Origin: Acidobacteriota bacterium
Lineage (GTDB): Bacteria > Acidobacteriota > Terriglobia > Acidiferrales > UBA7541
NCBI GenBank assembly: GCA_003224075.1
Contig: QHYF01000012.1
Coordinates: 1 to 18,789, forward strand
Reading direction: 5' to 3'
Length of the DNA: 18,789 nucleotides
Shown: positions 14,118 to 18,789 of the stretch, piece by piece
Position numbering within the stretch: position 1 is the first letter of the stretch
Layout: each line of letters starts with the position of its first letter
Made by a program: the position numbers and the translations under genes
Notes under the pieces: generated by a model
Told to the model about the DNA's origin: nothing
Databases searched by the model: none
Seen by the model: only the letters and a program-made list of their open reading frames with translations

Positions 14118-15200
14118 CTAAATCTCGATGAGATCCCGCGGTGCGCGGGTCAGTACTTCCGTCCGGTCAGCATGCACGACCACATCATCTTCGATGCGAA
14201 TCCCCCCAATGCCTTCCTCGTACACGCCTGGTTCAATTGTAATTACGTTGCCTGGCTCCAGATGCCTCTTCTGCCCTCGCGCCAGCTTGGGGTCTTCATG
14301 CACTTCGAGCCCAAGCCCATGGCCCGTGCTGTGCACGAAGAGATGGCCAAGGCGGTACCCCTTCAAAACCTGTCTTGCGGCTGCATCGACATCCCCACAG
14401 GACGCGCCGTTCTTTGCCGCTGCAATGGCTGCGGTCTGTGCTTCCAAGACGGCTTGATACCAGGTTCGGATACGTCTAGTGGCCCGCCCCACAAACGCCG
14501 TGCGGGTTATATCACTGCAATAGTGGCCGAGTATAACACCCAGGTCCAACACGACCAACTCATTTTTCCTCAGTCGTTTGGACGTTGGACGCGCGTGTGG
14601 AAGGGCGGCCCTCTCCCCGAAAGCGACGATTGTTTCGAACGCGGGCCCCGAGGCGCCGAGCTTGCGCATCTGGTATTCAATCTCTGCCGCCGCGTCCAAT
14701 TCTCGAATTCCAGGCTTGAGGAAACGGATTCCTCGTTGCATGACCTCTCCTGCCAGGATGGCCGCTTTTCGCATTTGCGCGATTTCTGCCGCGTCCTTGC
14801 GCATTCGGAGTGTCTCGACCATGCCGGGAACCGGGAGCCACTGGGATCGCCCACCCGTAGCCCCTCGAACGCTCTGCAGTTGACTCACCGTCAACTGGGA
14901 AGGATCGAAGCCCACCTGACTGAAATGCGAATCTTTCACGTACTGCCCGACCGATTCGAACAATGACCCTTTCTGCTGCCGGACGCGAATTCCAGTCGCC
15001 TCCTCGTGGGCCTGAACCATGAATCGACCATCCGTGACCAGACCGGTGCCCTTCTGGGATACCAAGAGAGCGCCCGACTCGCCGGTGAAGCCCGTGAGGT
15101 AGTACCAGTTGGCCGGATTAGTGATCAACAGGCAGCTCGCTTTCGTTTCGCGTAACAGCGAAACCACGGCACGGCGCCGGCGATGGAATGGTGTTTTCAT
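14118..15200 (-). CDS. M24B-family Xaa-Pro aminopeptidase/dipeptidase
   Basis: A 360-aa metallopeptidase of the creatinase fold that removes residues next to proline from peptides. The N-terminal domain (about 1-130) contains TNPANWYYLTGFTGESGAL; the C-terminal pita-bread domain (about 135-355) has both metal ions' ligands: Asp209 (VVLDLG), Asp220 (HYCSDITRT), His284 (HSTGHGLGL), Glu313 (TIEPGVY) and Glu327 (IRIEDDV). His182 in LPHARP fits the substrate site. The set is complete, so activity is expected. The length is that of the shorter PepQ/YqhT-like enzymes rather than the longer E. coli PepP, so I give no symbol. The ATG at 15200 is only 4 nt below a perfect hairpin and has no nearby ribosome binding site. 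The next gene, accB, follows after 7 nt. Confidence 0.93.
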   Translation of the reverse strand: MKTPFHRRRRAVVSLLRETKASCLLITNPANWYYLTGFTGESGALLVSQKGTGLVTDGRFMVQAHEEATGIRVRQQKGSLFESVGQYVKDSHFSQVGFDPSQLTVSQLQSVRGATGGRSQWLPVPGMVETLRMRKDAAEIAQMRKAAILAGEVMQRGIRFLKPGIRELDAAAEIEYQMRKLGASGPAFETIVAFGERAALPHARPTSKRLRKNELVVLDLGVILGHYCSDITRTAFVGRATRRIRTWYQAVLEAQTAAIAAAKNGASCGDVDAAARQVLKGYRLGHLFVHSTGHGLGLEVHEDPKLARGQKRHLEPGNVITIEPGVYEEGIGGIRIEDDVVVHADRTEVLTRAPRDLIEI

Positions 15201-15204
15201 AAAC

Positions 15205-15235
15205 GAAACGAGGAGACTTGCCGTCTCCTCGTTTC
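15205..15235 (-). terminator. Perfect 13-bp hairpin between pilQ and the M24 peptidase gene
   Basis: GAAACGAGGAGAC and GTCTCCTCGTTTC pair without mismatch around a 5-nt loop. It lies 29 nt past the pilQ stop and 4 nt before the peptidase ATG. The minus-strand tail is GTTT then the start codon, a poor U tract, so termination may be partial. The upstream arm contains AGGAG, and folding would hide it, so the hairpin could also act on translation. Confidence 0.55.
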
Positions 15236-15264
15236 AGCCCTCAGTAAAAAGATGGTTGTCTTGG

Positions 15265-17319
15265 TTACCCCGGAATGATCCTCGGGGTCAGGAAGAACAA
15301 TAGTTCTTGCGATGACGATGAAACGTTGGTGCGCCGGAACAGATGCCCGATTATCGGCAAGCTGCCGACGAGAGGGACCTGCGTGATGTCCCGGCGCTGC
15401 GTTGAAACAATGATACCGCCGATGACCACGGTGCCGCCATCTGCGACGAGAACTCTCGTTTCCGCAGCCTGCGTATCCAACGCTGGAACGCCTTGGACGC
15501 GGGGGATACCGGCGTCGATGGACGTGTTCTCAACGAGCACGTCCATAAAGACTGTGCCATCCGCGGTGATTTGCGGCGTCACTTCCAATTTCAGCACGGC
15601 GTCAATGTACTGGATGGAGATCGTATTGTTGATGGTCGTTTGAATCGGAATCTTGGTGCCCTGCTTAACGGTCGCCTTCTGGTTGTTCTGGGTGATCACC
15701 TTTGGTTTCGAAAGCAATTTTCCGACGCCCTTGGATTCTGCAGCGGTAATAATGAAGTCGAGGGCGAAGTTCGACGACCGGTGCGAGAAAAGGAAGCCGC
15801 TCGTGGGAGCACCGGCCGGGAAATTCGTATTCAGTGGAAGACCATTGGTGATGCCGTTGCCCGTTATCTGAGTCCCCGTGAATACAAGCGGCGGATTTAG
15901 CGGTGTGTCTGGGTTTTGACCGCTCGCGCCAACCTGCGGTGTGCCGCCGAAGACCGAACGGCCACTGGTGGTCTGCCCCGCGAAACCGAGTTGTGTGCCG
16001 ATATCCTGAGCAAAGGAGCGGGACGCGGAAATGACGCGCGCTTCAATTTCCACCTGCTGCGACTTGCGGTCCAACTGGCGGATGAGGTTATCGATGACCG
16101 GGATCACAGAAGGGATATCGCGGATGACCAGTTGGTTCGAACGGTCATCAGACAAAATATCGCCGCGTGAGCTGAGGAACTTTTTCAGCGTATCCTTCAA
16201 AGTAGCCGCTTTGGAATAACTCAGCACGCGGGTCACGGTTACGGGCGTGACTGCTTCGGCCTGCGCTTTTTCCAGGTCGCGTTGTGTTTCGGCTTCATTC
16301 TTCAAAGTGGCGCGGGTCGCGACGCGTAGCACGTTGCCGTTGAGCTGCTTGTCGAGATTGTTGTTCTGAAGAACGATGTCCAGCGCCTGATCCCAGGGCA
16401 CTTCGTCAAGAACGATCGTCAGACTTCCCTTGACCGCTGGATCCAGCACGACGTTCAGTCCGCTGATCTCGTGGATCAGCCGAAAGAAGTCGCGCAGATC
16501 GACATCCTTCAAATTCACGGAGATTGGCTCGCCGGTGTACTTCGCCGCGCCTTGTGGCGGTGCCGGCGCCGCTGCCGCCGGCGCCTGGGCGGGCGCTGAC
16601 GTCGCGAGCGTGGCCGCCGCCGTGTTTGCTTGCTGCACGGCTTGCTGAGCCGCCTGCGTCGTTGAATCCGGGCGAACGGGTTCCTTCGTGCCGCTGAACG
16701 ACGCCAGAGCAACTGAGGGCTGGGTCAGTTCGCCGGGCAAAGCAAAGCGTGGAGCGGAAATCCGCGAATCCTTGGTCGAACGGGTCGCTACCAAATTTGG
16801 AGCGGCTTCGTTGTAATGAAATTCTGGCCTGGTCTTGTCATTCCGCTGTAACGTTAACGTTGTGGTGTTCACAGGTACTTCAACAGGTGTGGCTGACGGA
16901 GCGGCGAAATAGATAACCACCGCGCCGCCGTCGCGGGATAACTGATACGGAGTCGCCGCTGTGAGGTCGATCACGACGCGCGCAACATCCGGTCGGTATT
17001 GGCCGATGCGCACGCCGCGCACCGGAGCGGATACACCCGGAATTACCGTCTTTTGAACAGCCAGCCGGGCTCCCGCGAAATCCAGCACTAGGCGATCCGG
17101 GTTTTGCAAGCGCGCGGCGTGAACGTCGAGGCGTCCCTCGCCTTCCACACGCACAGCGGCGCGCTTCGGCGCTTGCGTAATGGCAACGCTGGAGATCACC
17201 GCCGCGCTCGCCTTTGCGCCGACGGGCTCTTGTGTCTGAGCAAGTGCCGCACTCGCCGCCAGCGACATACTCGCTAGGATCAGGCAGCCATGCCGAAGGG
17301 CCGGCCAATTCGTCTTCAT
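15265..17319 (-). CDS. pilQ: Type IV pilus secretin PilQ
   Basis: PilQ forms the outer-membrane ring through which the type IV pilus passes. The 684-aa product begins with a signal peptide (1-27, cleavage near ALA-Q). A single AMIN domain (about 41-138, binds peptidoglycan) is followed by a disordered Ala/Pro/Gln-rich linker (about 205-258). The N0/STN-like module (about 262-335, VNLKDVDLRDFFRLI) and a Secretin_N ring domain (about 352-425) come next, then the C-terminal secretin barrel (about 430-684), which includes KGVGKLLSKPKVITQNN and the secretin signature VPLVGSLPIIGHLFRR near the end. Length and order are normal, apart from one AMIN domain where some homologues have two or more. AGGAG lies 8 nt before the ATG. 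The start overlaps the pilP stop (ATGA), indicating coupling. Confidence 0.96.
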   Translation of the reverse strand: MKTNWPALRHGCLILASMSLAASAALAQTQEPVGAKASAAVISSVAITQAPKRAAVRVEGEGRLDVHAARLQNPDRLVLDFAGARLAVQKTVIPGVSAPVRGVRIGQYRPDVARVVIDLTAATPYQLSRDGGAVVIYFAAPSATPVEVPVNTTTLTLQRNDKTRPEFHYNEAAPNLVATRSTKDSRISAPRFALPGELTQPSVALASFSGTKEPVRPDSTTQAAQQAVQQANTAAATLATSAPAQAPAAAAPAPPQGAAKYTGEPISVNLKDVDLRDFFRLIHEISGLNVVLDPAVKGSLTIVLDEVPWDQALDIVLQNNNLDKQLNGNVLRVATRATLKNEAETQRDLEKAQAEAVTPVTVTRVLSYSKAATLKDTLKKFLSSRGDILSDDRSNQLVIRDIPSVIPVIDNLIRQLDRKSQQVEIEARVISASRSFAQDIGTQLGFAGQTTSGRSVFGGTPQVGASGQNPDTPLNPPLVFTGTQITGNGITNGLPLNTNFPAGAPTSGFLFSHRSSNFALDFIITAAESKGVGKLLSKPKVITQNNQKATVKQGTKIPIQTTINNTISIQYIDAVLKLEVTPQITADGTVFMDVLVENTSIDAGIPRVQGVPALDTQAAETRVLVADGGTVVIGGIIVSTQRRDITQVPLVGSLPIIGHLFRRTNVSSSSQELLFFLTPRIIPG

Positions 17320-18068
17320 TGCTGTTCTCCTGGACTGGCGTAAATTCGCTTGTTCACTTGGCGTTCCACGGGTTTACCGAAGGCGTCTTTCCCTTCCTCG
17401 TGGAAGGAGACGCCATCCATGCTGATCTTTTCCACACTGCCGTCATATAGGTGGTCGCCTTCACGCAGGAAGTACGTCCGCGATTGTGGGTTCGAAACCA
17501 CGGCAATCATTCCGTTTGGCGCTTTCACAACGCCGTCCAGCCGCAACGTGCTCACCTGCAGGCCGTGGATTCCCGGTGGCAGATTGGGTGCAGCACCCTT
17601 GCCCTGGTTCCGGCCAATTAATGATTCGAATGGGTCTCGGCGAGCTTGCCTAACTTCGCTTAGTACCGGCGCTGGCGGGCGCGGAGTTGCAGGTTTCCCT
17701 GGCTTCTTGGCGCGAGGCTTGGCCGGAGACTTCGCCGCGGCCTTAGCTGGCGTCTTTGCAGCAGGCTTGGTACCGGGTTTGGCGGCAGGCTGAACCGATG
17801 GCTTGCCGGCTGGTGATGCGGGCTTCGTCGCGGTCGCCGCTGCAGGCTTACCTGCTTGTGACGTGGGCGAAGGCTTCGCAGCAGAAGCAGGCGCCGGCTT
17901 GGTTGCGGCCGGCGGCGTCGGTGGTTTAGCCGTTTGTTGAGCCGGCTTGCTGGCGTTTGCCGGTGCAGGCTTTGCGTTGTTCGGCGTCGACGGACTCGTC
18001 TGCGCACGCAAGCCAGGAGCAGTTGCTGCGATAAGAATCCCCAGTCCGAGAGTTATCACTGAACGCAT
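17316..18068 (-). CDS. pilP: Type IV pilus alignment protein PilP with long Lys/Ala/Pro linker
   Basis: PilP links the inner-membrane PilN/PilO pair to the PilQ secretin in the periplasm. The 250-aa product has a signal sequence (1-22, ending GLRA) with no lipobox cysteine, so unlike the proteobacterial lipoprotein it may be soluble or anchored by its uncleaved signal. Residues 23-133 are low complexity, almost only Ala, Pro, Lys, Thr and Ser, with recurring KPA and AKP units, resembling histone H1 tails in composition. The folded PilP domain (about 140-245) begins at RRDPFESLIG, the family's DPF motif, and continues with LRLDGVVKAPNGMIAVV and FLREGDHLYDGSVEKIS. Identification rests on that domain and its place between pilO and pilQ. 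It starts 17 nt after pilO. Confidence 0.92.
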   Translation of the reverse strand: MRSVITLGLGILIAATAPGLRAQTSPSTPNNAKPAPANASKPAQQTAKPPTPPAATKPAPASAAKPSPTSQAGKPAAATATKPASPAGKPSVQPAAKPGTKPAAKTPAKAAAKSPAKPRAKKPGKPATPRPPAPVLSEVRQARRDPFESLIGRNQGKGAAPNLPPGIHGLQVSTLRLDGVVKAPNGMIAVVSNPQSRTYFLREGDHLYDGSVEKISMDGVSFHEEGKDAFGKPVERQVNKRIYASPGEQQ

Positions 18069-18085
18069 AGTTCGCTCATTCCCGC

Positions 18086-18736
18086 TCAGGGTTTCCCAGC
18101 CGCGCCGGCTTGAGGCTTGGCTCCGGCTGCCGGAGCCGCACCTGTATCAGCGGGCTTGGTAAAAAATGTTACTGCCGTGAAAATTCCGGAAACTGTCGTG
18201 CCAGGTCGCACGGGATACTTCGTGCCTTTCGGCTTATCCGGATCGTCAAACGTAAGGTCCCCCACGTTGATGATTCGGGATAAACGGCCCAGCCGCCCGA
18301 AAAACTCCAGGACATTGAAGTACGGCCCGTCGGCCTGCACTTCAAAAGGCATTTCGTAGTGGTACTCCCTGGGAACAACCGCCTGTGCCGTCAACCGCCG
18401 AATCTGCACGTTGGAGGCGCTGGCCGCTCCCTGTAGCAACCGGATGAACTCGTCCGTTTCTTTTTCCTCCGGCACGATGGTCTTCAGTGTCTCCAACTGC
18501 TTCGAGAGCGCATCCATCTGCTGCTTCAATTCCGCATAACGCTGTTTGTAGACCTGAAGCTGCGTAACTTCCTGGTTCAGCTTGGTGCGCTTCTGAACAG
18601 CTTGGTCAACTTCCTCCCGCTCTCGGGCTATCGGAGAACCGGGCAGGTAAACCCCAACCAAAACCAGCACAACGGCAACCGCCGCGGCCACCAAGGCTTG
18701 CATGATCACTGACATATCGCGAAACGGATTGGCCAT
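18086..18736 (-). CDS. pilO: Type IV pilus inner-membrane platform protein PilO
   Basis: PilO pairs with PilN in the inner-membrane alignment complex of the type IV pilus. The 216-aa protein has a short cytoplasmic start, one membrane segment (about 9-31), a periplasmic coiled coil (about 35-90, rich in Lys, Gln and Leu), and a ferredoxin-like domain (about 90-190) with PFEVQADGPYFNVLEFFGRLGRL, the conserved PilO stretch. The last 20 residues are an Ala/Gly/Pro/Lys tail not typical of proteobacterial PilO. The ATG at 18736 has an AAGGGGG site just upstream and lies 9 nt after the pilN stop. Confidence 0.94.
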   Translation of the reverse strand: MANPFRDMSVIMQALVAAAVAVVLVLVGVYLPGSPIAREREEVDQAVQKRTKLNQEVTQLQVYKQRYAELKQQMDALSKQLETLKTIVPEEKETDEFIRLLQGAASASNVQIRRLTAQAVVPREYHYEMPFEVQADGPYFNVLEFFGRLGRLSRIINVGDLTFDDPDKPKGTKYPVRPGTTVSGIFTAVTFFTKPADTGAAPAAGAKPQAGAAGKP

Positions 18737-18745
18737 GGCGCCCCC

Positions 18746-18789
18746 TTATCCTTTCTTCGCCGGCGCCTTCCCAGCTGCAGCCGGAGCCG
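18746..18789 (-). CDS. pilN: C-terminal tail of the preceding pil gene, probably pilN (partial)
   Basis: Only the last 14 codons and the stop fall inside the window, reading APAAAGKAPAKKG and TAA at 18746-18748. The fragment itself has no diagnostic motif; PilN is inferred from the position directly before pilO. Like its neighbours it ends in an Ala/Pro/Lys-rich tail. Confidence 0.6.
   Translation of the reverse strand, partial: APAAAGKAPAKKG

Noticed and set aside
14067..14966. 299-codon plus-strand open frame opposite the M24 peptidase
   Set aside because: The peptidase has all five metal ligands on the minus strand, and the antisense product shows no domain.
17660..18007. Short tandem-like DNA repeats in pilP considered as a CRISPR or VNTR
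   Set aside because: The repetition comes from Ala/Pro/Lys codons; there is no constant unit length or spacer structure.

Overview
The window reads as a piece of a Gram-negative soil-type bacterial chromosome, most likely Acidobacteriota. This is an inference from moderately high GC, Ala/Pro/Lys-rich secreted proteins, a PilN-PilO-PilP-PilQ secretin operon and an adjoining pepP-accB-accC block; no rRNA or marker gene confirms it. Every gene I accept lies on the minus strand, so transcription runs from the right end towards position 1. No mobile element, CRISPR array or rRNA was seen, and no gene-free stretch exceeds 300 bases.

Right to left, the layout is as follows. (1) 18789-15265 encodes type IV pilus machinery: the last codons of pilN, then pilO, pilP and pilQ, tightly spaced, with pilP and pilQ overlapping by ATGA. 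(2) A perfect 13-bp hairpin at 15205-15235 separates pilQ from pepP. (3) 15200-9999 is a compact run with gaps of 6-14 nt: a proline-type M24 peptidase, accB and accC (the biotin carrier and biotin carboxylase of acetyl-CoA carboxylase), thiE (thiamine phosphate synthase) and an amino-acid permease. (4) 9998-8361 holds a palindromic intergenic element and a second APC permease with its own strong ribosome binding site. (5) 8261-6276 is a membrane HAMP/SpoIIE-type phosphatase. (6) 6214-3430 carries a FabG-like dehydrogenase, a bifunctional NAD(P)HX repair enzyme and tsaE, the last two overlapping by 8 bp. (7) 3310-824 is a large coiled-coil protein ending in an unusual class III nucleotidyl-cyclase-like domain. 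(8) 673-575 is a selenocysteine tRNA with UCA anticodon, 6-bp D stem, long variable arm and encoded CCA. (9) 394-1 is the start of a secreted DUF5666-like protein.

Most of the window is housekeeping: fatty-acid precursor supply, cofactor repair, t6A tRNA modification and pilus assembly. The points that stand out are the selenocysteine tRNA with a -10 box placed so that transcription may start at the tRNA 5' end, and the 828-aa cyclase-like protein. That protein keeps the two metal aspartates and the Asn/Arg transition-state pair but has hydrophobic residues where the base-specifying residues should be. I did not find a clear new multi-gene defence or mobile system here.
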